From: Scatomorpha merdavium
Lineage (GTDB): Bacteria > Bacillota > Clostridia > Oscillospirales > Oscillospiraceae
Reading direction: 5' to 3'
Length of the DNA stretch: 31,645 nucleotides
Assembly: GCA_018711415.1 (NCBI GenBank)
Contig: DVIJ01000121.1
Span: 1-31,645, forward strand
This document shows, piece after piece, positions 8,922 through 16,376 of the stretch (positions within the stretch are counted from its first letter, which is position 1; every line of letters starts with the position of its first letter). The translations under genes were made by a program, and so were the position numbers. The notes under the pieces were generated by a model, which did not search any database, was not told where the DNA came from, and was given only the letters and a program-made list of their open reading frames with translations.

Positions 8922-10525
8922 AGCTTCGCTTCCCCGCTCCCGGCCCGAGCCCCGCTTGCGCCGTAGTTTGAAAGATAGCGCGCGGAGGGGTCCCCCACGT
9001 CGCAGCCCGCCCAGGCCGGGTTCGGCATCCAGAAGCCGGGTATCATCTCCGCCTGGCCGGGGTAGTGGCGCTCAAAGAGCTCGCGGTAGAGCAGCGCCTC
9101 CTTCGTGAAGGGCCGGGCGTAGTCGTATTTCTGCCGCCGCGCCTCGAACTCCGAGTCCGTGTAGCGCCGCGCGGCCAGGGCCTTGAGCCCGTCGGCCAGG
9201 GAGTGGCCAACGGCGTCCGAAAAGGCCGCCTTTTCCCGCCAGATTATGCTCTCCGGGATCAGCCCCTCGCCCGCGAAGGCCCGGCGCAGGAGGTATTTGC
9301 CCACGCCGTGGCGGTTCAGCTTGAGCTCCGGGTCTATGGACATGACGTAGCGCACGAAGTCCAGGTCCCCGAAGGGTACGCGCGCTTCCAGTGAGTGGAC
9401 GGAGATGCAGCGGTCCGCGCGCAGCACGTCGTAGGCCCAGAGCTCGCGCACGCGCTTCTGCGCCTCGCGCTGGAACTCCGCCGCCGAGGGGGCGAAGTCC
9501 GTATACTTGTAGCCGAAGAGCTCGTCGGACACCTCGCCCGTGAGCAGGACGCGGACATCCGTCCGCTCGTGTATGGCCTTGCAGACGAGGTACATGCCCA
9601 CGCTGGCGCGGACGGTGGTTATGTCGTAGGAGCCGATGGCGGCGATGACCTCCTCGAGCGCTGCCAGGGCCTCGCCCAGGGGGACGACGACCTCCATGTG
9701 CTCGCTGCCGAGAAAGTCCGCGACCTCGCGCGCGTAGCCGAGGTCTATGGCGTCGCCGCTCATGCCTATGGCGAAGGTGCGGATGGGCCCCGGGCAGAGC
9801 CGCGCCGCGATGCCGCAGACGAGCGAGGAGTCCAGGCCGCCGCTCAGGAGGAAGCCCACCTTCGCGTCCGAGACGAGGCGCTTTTTCACGGCGGCGACGA
9901 GCCGCGTGCGGATGCCGGCGCAGAGCTCCTCCTCCGTGCCTGTCACCGTCTCCGAGACCGCGCCGGGGTCCGCGTAGCGGTGGAACTCGCCCGCGCGCCA
10001 CCAGCAGCCCGGCGGGAAGGGCCGGACCTTCTCCACAAGGCCGACGAGGTTCTTCGCCTCGCTGGCGAAGAGGGTCCTGCCCGCGGCGTCCACGCCCCAG
10101 AAGAGCGGGCGGATGCCGATGGGGTCCCGCGCCGCGACGAAGTCCCGGCTCCGCGCGTCGTAGAGGACGAGGGCGAACTCCGCGTCCAGCATTTTGAACA
10201 TCTCCGGGCCGCGCTCGTACCAGAGCGGGAGCAGGACCTCGCAGTCCGAGCCGCTCTTGAAGCTGTATTTGGCGGAGAGCTCCGCCTTCAGTTTTTCAAA
10301 GCCGTAGATCTCGCCGTTGCAGACCAGCAGGCTGCCCCCGAGCTCAAAGGGCTGCATCCCCGTGGGCTCCGGGTCCATGATGGCGAGGCGGTGGAAGGCC
10401 AGGACGCCGTCCGCCGTCTCGACGACGCGGCTGTCGTCCGGGCCGCGGGACTTCGTGCGCGCAAAGCCCTCCAGAAAGCCGGAGCTCTCCGGCAGAGGGG
10501 CGCAGCAGCCCATGATAGAGCACAT
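8912..10525 (-). CDS. asnB: Asparagine synthase (glutamine-hydrolysing)
   Basis: Makes asparagine from aspartate, ATP and glutamine. It has 537 residues, typical of AsnB. The class II (Ntn) glutaminase domain starts MCSIMGC, so Cys2 becomes the N-terminal nucleophile. The glutamine-binding motif NGEIYG is at 70-75. The synthetase domain carries the pyrophosphatase loop SGGLDSS (228-234) and the later SLEARVPFGDLDFV segment that is conserved in AsnB. The start has a GAGGAGGT ribosome site 12 bases after the glnN stop, so it is second in the operon directly behind glutamine synthetase. The 3' end overlaps purA by 10 bases. Confidence 0.96.
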   Translation of the reverse strand: MCSIMGCCAPLPESSGFLEGFARTKSRGPDDSRVVETADGVLAFHRLAIMDPEPTGMQPFELGGSLLVCNGEIYGFEKLKAELSAKYSFKSGSDCEVLLPLWYERGPEMFKMLDAEFALVLYDARSRDFVAARDPIGIRPLFWGVDAAGRTLFASEAKNLVGLVEKVRPFPPGCWWRAGEFHRYADPGAVSETVTGTEEELCAGIRTRLVAAVKKRLVSDAKVGFLLSGGLDSSLVCGIAARLCPGPIRTFAIGMSGDAIDLGYAREVADFLGSEHMEVVVPLGEALAALEEVIAAIGSYDITTVRASVGMYLVCKAIHERTDVRVLLTGEVSDELFGYKYTDFAPSAAEFQREAQKRVRELWAYDVLRADRCISVHSLEARVPFGDLDFVRYVMSIDPELKLNRHGVGKYLLRRAFAGEGLIPESIIWREKAAFSDAVGHSLADGLKALAARRYTDSEFEARRQKYDYARPFTKEALLYRELFERHYPGQAEMIPGFWMPNPAWAGCDVGDPSARYLSNYGASGARAGSGEAKLCG

Positions 10526-10537
10526 ATCTATACCTCC

Positions 10538-12628
10538 TCAGACGCTGTAGAGCAGTTCGCTGTAGCTGGGATAGGGCCAGTAAGCGGCGGCGGTGAGGCG
10601 CTCGGCCTCGTCCGCGGCGGCGCGCAGGGCCTCCATGCGCGGGAGGAGCCCGTCGCGTATGGCGCGGCTCTCGGCCGTGACGTCCGCGGCCCGGTGCAGG
10701 GACTCGAGCCCGGACTCCAGCGCCTCGGCCCCGGCGGAGATGTCCCCGCAGAGCTCCGAGAGGCGGCGCACCAGGCTCCGCTCCCAGGCGCAGGGGCAGT
10801 CCGGCTCCAGCTCGCGCTTCGCGGCGGCGGCGCGGGCCGTCTCCGCGGCGTAGCGCTCCACGGCGGGCAGGATGTCGCGCCGGGCCATGGAGCACATCGT
10901 CAGGGCCTCTATCGTGACGCTCTTGCAGTAGTTCTCGAGCATTATCTCATACCTCGAGCGGAGCTCCGCCTCCGTGTAGACGCCGAGGGAGGTCAGCATC
11001 CGCACGTTCTTCTCGTCCAGCAGGCGGGGCATGCAGTCCGGCGTGGAGGGCAGGTTCGAAAGGCCGCGGGCCTCCGCCTCGCGCAGCCAGGCGGCGTCGT
11101 AGCCGTTGCCGTCAAAGACGATGCGCCGGTGCGCCGCCACGGAGTCCCGCAGCAGCCCGCGCAGCGCGGCGCCGAAGTCCTCCGCGCCCTCCAGCGAGTC
11201 CGCAAAGCGGCGGAGCACCGCGGCCACGGCGGAGTTGAGCATGATGTTCGCGCAGGCGATGGAGTTCGAGGAGCCCAGCATCCGGAACTCGAACTTGTTC
11301 CCCGTGAAGGCGAAGGGCGAGGTGCGGTTGCGGTCCGTCGAGTCCCGCAGGAAGCGGGGCAGGGCCTCCACGCCCAGGCGGAGCCGGCTGCGCTCCGCGG
11401 CCGGACAGGGCTCGCCGCGCTCCAGGAAGTCCAGGATGCCGCTCAGCTCCGAGCCGAGGTAGATGGACACGACGGCGGGCGGGGCCTCGTTCGCGCCGAG
11501 GCGGCAGTCGTTGCCCGCCGTGGCCACAGAGAGACGCAGGAGGTCCTGGTATTCGTCCACGGCCTCGACCACGGCGCAGAGGAAGGTCAGAAACTGCGCG
11601 TTCTCCTGCGGCGTCTCGCCCGGGGCGAGCAGGTTCGTGCCGGAGTCCGTCGTGAGGGACCAGTTGTTGTGCTTGCCGGAGCCGTTCAGGCCGGCGAAGG
11701 GCTTCTCGTGCAGGAGGCAGACCAGACCGTGGCGGGAGGCGACCTTGCGCATGACCTCCATCGTCAGCTGGTTGTGGTCCGTGGCGATGTTCGCCGGGCC
11801 GTAGATGGGCGCGAGCTCGTGCTGCGCGGGGGCGACCTCGTTGTGCTCGGTCTTTACCAGGACGCCCAGCTTCCAGAGCTCCTCGTCCAGCTCGCGCATA
11901 TAGGCCTCCACACGGGGCTTGAGGCTGCCGAAGTAGTGGTCGTCCAGCTCCTGGCCCTTGGGCGGGCGCGCGCCGAAGAGCGTCCTGCCCGTGCAGACGA
12001 GGTCCGGGCGCTTTTTATAGAGCTCCGCGTCCACGAGGAAGTATTCCTGCTCCGGCCCCACGGAGGGCAGGACCCGCTTCGTCTCCGCGTCCCCGAAGAG
12101 GCGCAGGACCCGCAGCGCCTCGCGCGAGAGGGCGTCCATCGAGCGCAGGAGCGGGGTCTTTTTATCCAGGGCCTCGCCGCCGTAGGAGCAGAAGGCCGTC
12201 GGTATGCAGAGGGTGCGGTCCTTTATAAAGGCGTTGCTGGTGGGGTCCCAGGCGGTGTAGCCGCGGGCCTCGAAGGTCGCGCGCAGGCCGCCGGAGGGGA
12301 AGCTCGAGGCGTCCGGTTCGCCCCGGATGAGCTCCCGGCCCGAGAACTCCATCAGCACGCCGCCGTCCGGCGCCGGGGCGATGAAGCCGTCGTGCTTTTC
12401 CGCCGTGACGCCCGTCATCGGCTGGAACCAGTGCGTGAAGTGAGTCGCCCCGCGCTCGAGCGCCCAGTCCTTCATCGCGGCGGCGACCTCGTCCGCAACG
12501 CGCGCGTCCAGCGGCAGGCCCTCCGCGCGCGTTCTGGCGAGCGAGTCGTACACCCAGCCCGGCAGACGCGCCCGCATCGCCCGGTCGTCGAAGCTCATGC
12601 TACCAAAGTATTCGCAGATCCCTGACAT
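10538..12628 (-). CDS. glnN: Type III glutamine synthetase (GSIII)
   Basis: Large glutamine synthetase of the GlnN/GSIII family, forming glutamine from glutamate, ammonia and ATP. I start it at the ATG of MSGICEYFGSMSFDD (696 residues; family about 700). The frame is open to an ATG at 12676, but that codon lies inside the leader terminator hairpin. The ATG at 12637 directly abuts AAGGAAAGG, whereas 12628 is about nine bases from it. Family landmarks include the THWFQPMTG segment, VGPEQEYFLVD (metal ligands), the long PAQHELAPIYGPANIATDHN segment, and GLNGSGKHNNWSL. First gene of the five-gene glutamine operon. Transcription from 12712-12740 must pass the terminator at 12661-12693. GSIII is known from Bacteroides, cyanobacteria and Clostridia. 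Confidence 0.95.
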   Translation of the reverse strand: MSGICEYFGSMSFDDRAMRARLPGWVYDSLARTRAEGLPLDARVADEVAAAMKDWALERGATHFTHWFQPMTGVTAEKHDGFIAPAPDGGVLMEFSGRELIRGEPDASSFPSGGLRATFEARGYTAWDPTSNAFIKDRTLCIPTAFCSYGGEALDKKTPLLRSMDALSREALRVLRLFGDAETKRVLPSVGPEQEYFLVDAELYKKRPDLVCTGRTLFGARPPKGQELDDHYFGSLKPRVEAYMRELDEELWKLGVLVKTEHNEVAPAQHELAPIYGPANIATDHNQLTMEVMRKVASRHGLVCLLHEKPFAGLNGSGKHNNWSLTTDSGTNLLAPGETPQENAQFLTFLCAVVEAVDEYQDLLRLSVATAGNDCRLGANEAPPAVVSIYLGSELSGILDFLERGEPCPAAERSRLRLGVEALPRFLRDSTDRNRTSPFAFTGNKFEFRMLGSSNSIACANIMLNSAVAAVLRRFADSLEGAEDFGAALRGLLRDSVAAHRRIVFDGNGYDAAWLREAEARGLSNLPSTPDCMPRLLDEKNVRMLTSLGVYTEAELRSRYEIMLENYCKSVTIEALTMCSMARRDILPAVERYAAETARAAAAKRELEPDCPCAWERSLVRRLSELCGDISAGAEALESGLESLHRAADVTAESRAIRDGLLPRMEALRAAADEAERLTAAAYWPYPSYSELLYSV

Positions 12629-12646
12629 CACGCTCATCCTTTCCTT

Positions 12647-12699
12647 AAAAAACAAAAAAAGGGCGCCGCAGGCCACTGTTGCCTGCGGCGCCCTTGCCG
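12647..12699 (-). promoter_or_regulatory. glnN leader: intrinsic terminator with a competing tandem-hairpin (ANTAR-type) fold
   Basis: On the minus strand the terminator stem is GGGCGCCGCAGGC (12693-12681) with a perfect 13-bp complement (12673-12661), followed by T7 (12660-12654), G and T6. A competing fold is visible: P1, CGGC (12699-12696) with GCCG (12689-12686) around hexaloop AAGGGC, then P2, CAGGC (12685-12681) with GCCTG (12673-12669) around AACAGTG. Forming P1 takes up GGGCGCCG and leaves only the 5-bp apical P2, so the terminator cannot form. ANTAR proteins are known to bind tandem hairpins with hexaloops having A at position 1 and G at position 4. AAGGGC fits, and ACAGTG fits if one A is bulged. 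Terminator certain; ANTAR role inferred. Confidence 0.7.
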
Positions 12700-12711
12700 T
12701 CCAACGCGAAC

Positions 12712-12740
12712 AATATAAGGCCCTTCCTGCAATTTGTCAA
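12712..12740 (-). promoter_or_regulatory. Promoter of the glnN-asnB-purA-glmS-guaA operon
   Basis: Minus-strand TTGACA (plus 12735-12740), a 17-base spacer and TATATT (plus 12712-12717): a near-consensus sigma-A promoter. The expected start near 12705 is only about six bases before the 5' arm of the P1 hairpin, so the whole leader is devoted to the terminator/hairpin switch. Confidence 0.85.
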
Positions 12741-12753
12741 GCGCAAAATTGCA
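12728..12753. promoter_or_regulatory. Possible operator: 8-bp inverted repeat over the glnN -35
   Basis: TGCAATTT (12728-12735) and AAATTGCA (12746-12753) form a perfect inverted repeat with a 10-base gap (12736-12745), so the half-sites are centred 18 bases apart. It covers the glnN -35 hexamer. This looks like a site for a dimeric DNA-binding protein. It does not match the GlnR/TnrA box (TGTNA-N7-TNACA), and I cannot name the factor. Confidence 0.4.
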
Positions 12754-12781
12754 AAACCGGCACTTTTATCAAATATCCTCG

Positions 12782-12810
12782 TTGACAAACGGCCCGCGCT
12801 GTGGTAAAGT
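12782..12810 (+). promoter_or_regulatory. Promoter of the glnA-ANTAR-pyrG operon
   Basis: TTGACA (12782-12787), a 17-base spacer and TAAAGT (12805-12810) with TG one base upstream (extended -10). It diverges from the glnN promoter with 41 bases between the two -35 boxes. The transcript start near 12816 lies just before the P1 hairpin of the leader. Confidence 0.8.
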
Positions 12811-12817
12811 CACCGAG

Positions 12818-12876
12818 TGAACGAGGGCGTTCATCCGGAGTGAGGGACCAGTGCCGGATGCGGCCCTCGGTTTTTT
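12818..12876 (+). promoter_or_regulatory. glnA leader: intrinsic terminator with a competing tandem-hairpin (ANTAR-type) fold
   Basis: Terminator: CGAGGGC (12822-12828) pairs with GCCCTCG (12863-12869), and CATCCGG (12832-12838) pairs with CCGGATG (12854-12860). T6 follows at 12871-12876, with a second T6 at 12879-12884. Competing fold: P1, TGAAC (12818-12822) with GTTCA (12829-12833), loop GAGGGC, uses up CGAGGGC. The remaining hairpin P2 is CATCCGG/CCGGATG topped by short pairs closing hexaloop AGGGAC (12843-12848), with A1 and G4. P1's loop resembles that of the glnN leader (AAGGGC), though its first base is G rather than A. The layout (promoter, P1, P2, terminator) matches the glnN leader on the other strand. 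ANTAR control is inferred, helped by the ANTAR gene in this same operon. Confidence 0.65.
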
Positions 12877-12907
12877 GATTTTTTGTGTGCGAAAGGGCGG
12901 GTCGGAC

Positions 12908-14122
12908 ATGGAATACAGGGCTCAGGAGGTCATCCAGTACGCAAGGGAGGAGAAGGTCAAGTTCGTGCGCCTGGCCTTCAGCGACGTCTACGGCAGGCAG
13001 AAGAACGTGACCATCATGGCCTCGGAGCTGGAGCGGGCCTTCGACTCCGGCATAGCCTTTGACGCTTCGGCGGTGCCGGGCTTCGGCGGGGAGGTGCGCT
13101 CGGACCTCTTCCTGCACCCGGACCCGGCCACGCTTGCAGAACAGCCCTGGCGGCCCGAGAACGGGCGGCTCGTGCGGATGTTCTGCGACATACGCTGCCC
13201 GGACGGCAGCCCCTTCGAGGCGGACTGCCGCCACATCCTGCGCCGCGCCGTCCGAGACGCCGAGGCCGCGGGCTGCAGCTTTGCCTTCGGCTCGGAGCTG
13301 GAGTTCTACCTCTTCCGCCTGGACGAGAACGGCGAGCCCACGCGCATCCCCTACGACCGCGCGGGCTACATGGACATCGCCCCCGAGGACCGGGGCGAGA
13401 ACATCCGCCGCGAGATCTGCCTCACGCTCGAGCAGATGGGCATCCGGCCGGAGAGCTCCCACCACGAGGAGGGTCCCAGCCAGAACGAGATAGACTTCCG
13501 CTACTCGGAGCCGCTCTCCGCCGCGGACAACAGCCTGACCTTCCTCTCCGTCGTGCGGAGCGTCGCGGCGGCGAACGGGCTCTGCGCGGACTTTTCGCCC
13601 AAGCCCCTGCCGGAGCACCCGGGCAGCGGCCTGCACATAAACCTCTCCGTCCGGGGCGGGGCGGAGGGCGCGGAGCCGCTGAACTACGTCATCGCGGGCA
13701 TACTCGAGCACATCGGCGCGCTGACGCTCTTCCTGAACCCCTGCGAGGACTCCTACCTCCGCCTGGGCGGGAGGAAGGCCCCGCGCTACATCAGCTGGTC
13801 GAGCGAGAACCGCTCGCAGCTCATCCGCATCCCGGCGGCGCAGGGCGAGTTCCGGCGCGCGGAGCTCCGCTCGGCGGACCCGACGGCGAACCCCTACCTG
13901 GCCTTTGCGCTGCTCATCCGCGCGGGGCTCGACGGCATCGAGCGGCGGCTCACCCTGCCGGAGCCTGCGGACTTCAACCTCTACACCGCGCCGCCGGAGG
14001 TCCTCTCGCGCTACAAGCGCCTGCCGGCCTCCCTGGCGGAGGCCGCCGCGGCCGCGCAGGCCAGCCCCGAGGTCGCGCGCTGGCTGCCCGAGCCCGTCCT
14101 GCGGGCCTGCCTGGGCCGCTGA
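12908..14122 (+). CDS. glnA: Short type I glutamine synthetase (GSI-like)
   Basis: GSI-family protein of 404 residues, about 40 shorter than classical GlnA and without its C-terminal end. The start is the ATG of MEYRAQEV. The earlier GTG at 12851 lies inside the leader terminator. Visible: Asp26 in FSDVYGR (subunit-interface Asp), metal ligands Glu130 and Glu132 (GSELEFYL), the HHEEGPSQNEIDF motif (184-196), His243 (GSGLHINLS), NRSQLIRIP (301-309) and Glu319 (AELRS). Odd: where GSI normally has the flap GYEAP with its catalytic Glu, this protein reads GRKAP (Lys290). It may be a slow synthetase, a subfamily trait, or a GS-like ligase for another amine. First gene of glnA-ANTAR-pyrG; the next gene begins 33 bases later. 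Confidence 0.88.
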   Translation: MEYRAQEVIQYAREEKVKFVRLAFSDVYGRQKNVTIMASELERAFDSGIAFDASAVPGFGGEVRSDLFLHPDPATLAEQPWRPENGRLVRMFCDIRCPDGSPFEADCRHILRRAVRDAEAAGCSFAFGSELEFYLFRLDENGEPTRIPYDRAGYMDIAPEDRGENIRREICLTLEQMGIRPESSHHEEGPSQNEIDFRYSEPLSAADNSLTFLSVVRSVAAANGLCADFSPKPLPEHPGSGLHINLSVRGGAEGAEPLNYVIAGILEHIGALTLFLNPCEDSYLRLGGRKAPRYISWSSENRSQLIRIPAAQGEFRRAELRSADPTANPYLAFALLIRAGLDGIERRLTLPEPADFNLYTAPPEVLSRYKRLPASLAEAAAAAQASPEVARWLPEPVLRACLGR

Positions 14123-14154
14123 GCCCGACCGGGACCGGAAAGGAGGGATGCGCC

Positions 14155-14757
14155 ATGGTGTTCGGCGCGCGGGGCTATGCCGTGCTGCTGGTCTCCGCCT
14201 CTGAAAAGTTCAACTCCACCCTGCGCGGACTGCTGCCCGCCGGGGAGTTCTGGCCGCTAGACTGCGCCTCCGGCGCGGCCCAGGCCCGGCGCAAACTGCT
14301 CGAGACGAGCTACGACCTCGTCATCATAAACGCGCCGCTGCCGGACGACTTCGGCGTGCGCCTGGCGCTGGAGCTCTGCGCGGAGACGGGCGCGGGCGTG
14401 CTGCTCTTCGTCAAGGCCGCGCTCTATGACGAGGTCTGCACCAAGGTGACGGAATACGGCGTCCTGACAGTCTCGAAGCCGGCGCCGCTGCAATTGGTGC
14501 GGCAGTCCTTGCGCGTGCTCTGCGCCACGCGGGAGCGGCTGCGGCGCATGGAGGAGCGCCAGGCCACGGTGGAGGAGAAGATAGAGGAGATACGCCTTGT
14601 GAACCGGGCCAAGTGGCTGCTCATAGAGCGGCGCGGCATGACGGAGGCCGAGGCGCACAGGTACATCGAAAAGGAGGCCATGGACCGCCGCATCTCCCGG
14701 CGGGAGCTGGCCCTGGAGCTCATAGGCTCCGCGGAAGGAGCGGGAGGCGCGATATGA
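14155..14757 (+). CDS. ANTAR-domain antitermination regulator with pseudo-receiver (NitR-like)
   Basis: A 200-residue RNA-binding regulator. Residues 1-115 have a receiver-like fold (YAVLLVSASEKF, YDLVIINAPLPDD, then VSKP), but the phosphoacceptor Asp position is Asn59 and the usual acidic pair after the first strand is missing, so phosphorylation there is unlikely. A coiled-coil linker (about 120-145) leads to an ANTAR three-helix domain (about 145-190: RAKWLLIERRGMTEAEAHRY, then IEKEAMDRR). ANTAR proteins bind tandem hairpin RNA and prevent termination. A gene of this kind (nitR) follows glnA in Clostridium saccharobutylicum and is linked to nitrogen control there. Strong AAAGGAGGG ribosome site. 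It overlaps pyrG by ATGA. Likely targets are the two leaders at 12647-12876. Confidence 0.9.
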   Translation: MVFGARGYAVLLVSASEKFNSTLRGLLPAGEFWPLDCASGAAQARRKLLETSYDLVIINAPLPDDFGVRLALELCAETGAGVLLFVKAALYDEVCTKVTEYGVLTVSKPAPLQLVRQSLRVLCATRERLRRMEERQATVEEKIEEIRLVNRAKWLLIERRGMTEAEAHRYIEKEAMDRRISRRELALELIGSAEGAGGAI

Positions 14758-16376
14758 CAAAGCACATTTTTGTAACAGGGGGCGTGGTCTCCGGGCTCGG
14801 CAAGGGCATCACGGCGGCGTCCCTGGGCAGGCTGCTCAAGGCGCGGGGGCTCCGCGTCGCGGCGCAGAAGCTGGACCCGTACATCAACGTGGACCCGGGG
14901 ACGATGAGCCCCTACCAGCACGGCGAGGTCTACGTCACGGAGGACGGGGCGGAGACGGACCTCGACCTCGGCCACTACGAGCGCTTCATAGACGAGGACC
15001 TGAACAGCCTCTCCAACCTCACGACGGGCCGAGTCTATTCAAACGTCATCCGCAAGGAGCGGCGGGGCGAGTACCTGGGCAGCACGGTCCAGACCATCCC
15101 GCACATCACGGAGGAGATAAAGGAGAGCGTCAAGGCCCTGGCCGAGCGCACGGGCGCGGACGTCCTCATAACCGAGGTGGGCGGCACGATAGGCGACATC
15201 GAGAGCCAGCCCTTCATAGAGGCCATCCGCCAGATAGGCCGGGAGGCCGGGCGGGACAACGCGGCCTATATCCACGTCACGCTGGTACCCTACCTGCGCG
15301 CCTCCGGCGAGCACAAGACAAAGCCCACCCAGCACTCGGTAAAGGAGCTGCAGGGCCTGGGCGTTTCGCCGGACATCATCGTCCTGCGGAGCGACGAACC
15401 CATCGAGGACAGGGGGGTCTTTCGCAAGACGGCCTGCTTCTGCAATGTGGCGGAGGACTGCGTCATCGGGAACGTGACCCTGCCGAACCTCTACGAGGCG
15501 CCGCTCATGCTGGAGGAGGCGGGCCTGGCGCGGGCGGTCTGCCGCCGCCTGGGGCTCGAAACGCCGGAGCCGGAGCTCGACGGGTGGCGGGCGATGGTCG
15601 AGCGGATGCGCGCCCCGCGCCGGAGCGTGCGCATCGGCCTCGTCGGGAAGTATGTGCGCCTGCACGACGCCTACCTCTCCGTGGCGGAGGCGCTCCGGCA
15701 CGCGGCCTGGGCCGAGGGCGCGGAGGCGGAGATCGCCTGGATAGACGCCGAAGAACTGGAAAAACCGGAGGGAGCGGCGCTCCTCTCCGGTCTGGACGGC
15801 ATCATCGTCCCCGGGGGCTTCGGCTGCAGGGGGACGGAGGGCATGTTCGCGGCGGCGCGATTCGCGCGGGAGCGGCATGTGCCGTATTTCGGCATCTGCC
15901 TCGGCATGCAGACGGCTGTCATCGAGTTCGCGCGGGACGCGGCGGGGCTCGCGGGGGCGAATTCGCGCGAGTTCGACCCGGAGAGCCCGTACAAGGTCAT
16001 CGACTTCATGCCCGGCCAGAGCGAGAGCCTGGACAAGGGCGGGACGCTCCGCCTGGGCGCCTGGCCCTGCGCCGTCATGCCCGGCACGACCCTAGCGCGC
16101 TGCTACGGCGCGGCGGAGGTCTCCGAGCGGCACCGCCACCGCTATGAGTTCTCGAACGACTACCGCGAGCTCCTCGAGTCGAAGGGCCTGCGCCTGAGCG
16201 GGCTCTCGCCGGACGGCAGGCTCGTGGAGGCCGTGGAGCTCGGCGGCGAGCGCTTCTTCGTGGGGGTCCAGTACCACCCGGAGTTCAAGTCCCGCCCGAA
16301 CCGGCCGCACCCGCTCTTCACGGGTTTCATCCGCGCGGCGCTGGACACTCAGCGCTTGGACTCGGCAAAGTCGTAG
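14754..16376 (+). CDS. pyrG: CTP synthase (glutamine-hydrolysing)
   Basis: Makes CTP from UTP, ATP and glutamine. It has 540 residues, full length. The amidoligase domain begins MTKHIFVTGGVVSGLGKGIT (P-loop), with EVGGTIGDIES near 141-151. The class I glutaminase domain (about 290-540) carries Cys382 (GICLGMQ), His508 and Glu510 (VQYHPEF). The start ATG shares four bases (ATGA) with the stop of the ANTAR gene, which implies translational coupling, so a nucleotide enzyme sits under the nitrogen leader. The pyrG leader attenuator known from Bacillus is absent. The last 28 bases overlap the convergent DUF5655 gene, and no separate terminator was seen. Confidence 0.97.
   Translation: MTKHIFVTGGVVSGLGKGITAASLGRLLKARGLRVAAQKLDPYINVDPGTMSPYQHGEVYVTEDGAETDLDLGHYERFIDEDLNSLSNLTTGRVYSNVIRKERRGEYLGSTVQTIPHITEEIKESVKALAERTGADVLITEVGGTIGDIESQPFIEAIRQIGREAGRDNAAYIHVTLVPYLRASGEHKTKPTQHSVKELQGLGVSPDIIVLRSDEPIEDRGVFRKTACFCNVAEDCVIGNVTLPNLYEAPLMLEEAGLARAVCRRLGLETPEPELDGWRAMVERMRAPRRSVRIGLVGKYVRLHDAYLSVAEALRHAAWAEGAEAEIAWIDAEELEKPEGAALLSGLDGIIVPGGFGCRGTEGMFAAARFARERHVPYFGICLGMQTAVIEFARDAAGLAGANSREFDPESPYKVIDFMPGQSESLDKGGTLRLGAWPCAVMPGTTLARCYGAAEVSERHRHRYEFSNDYRELLESKGLRLSGLSPDGRLVEAVELGGERFFVGVQYHPEFKSRPNRPHPLFTGFIRAALDTQRLDSAKS

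Noticed and set aside
9395..12625. 1076-codon open frame on the + strand opposite asnB and glnN
   Set aside because: It is antisense to two well-recognised genes, rich in Arg/Ala/Leu as expected from GC-rich codon mirrors, with no family motif. The same holds for the long frames at 6123-8966, 17544-20999, 24145-26136 and 28820-30859.
12629..12676. Longer start for GlnN at 12676
   Set aside because: It would translate the terminator hairpin and poly-T region (ALFLFFKE) and has no ribosome site. The ATG at 12628 fits AAGGAAAGG and the family start.
12700..12800. GlnR/TnrA box in the divergent control region
   Set aside because: No TGTNA-N7-TNACA arrangement was found; the inverted repeat present has a different sequence.
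12851..12907. GTG start for GlnA at 12851
   Set aside because: The codon lies within the leader terminator, and the added residues have no match to the family. The ATG at 12908 fits.
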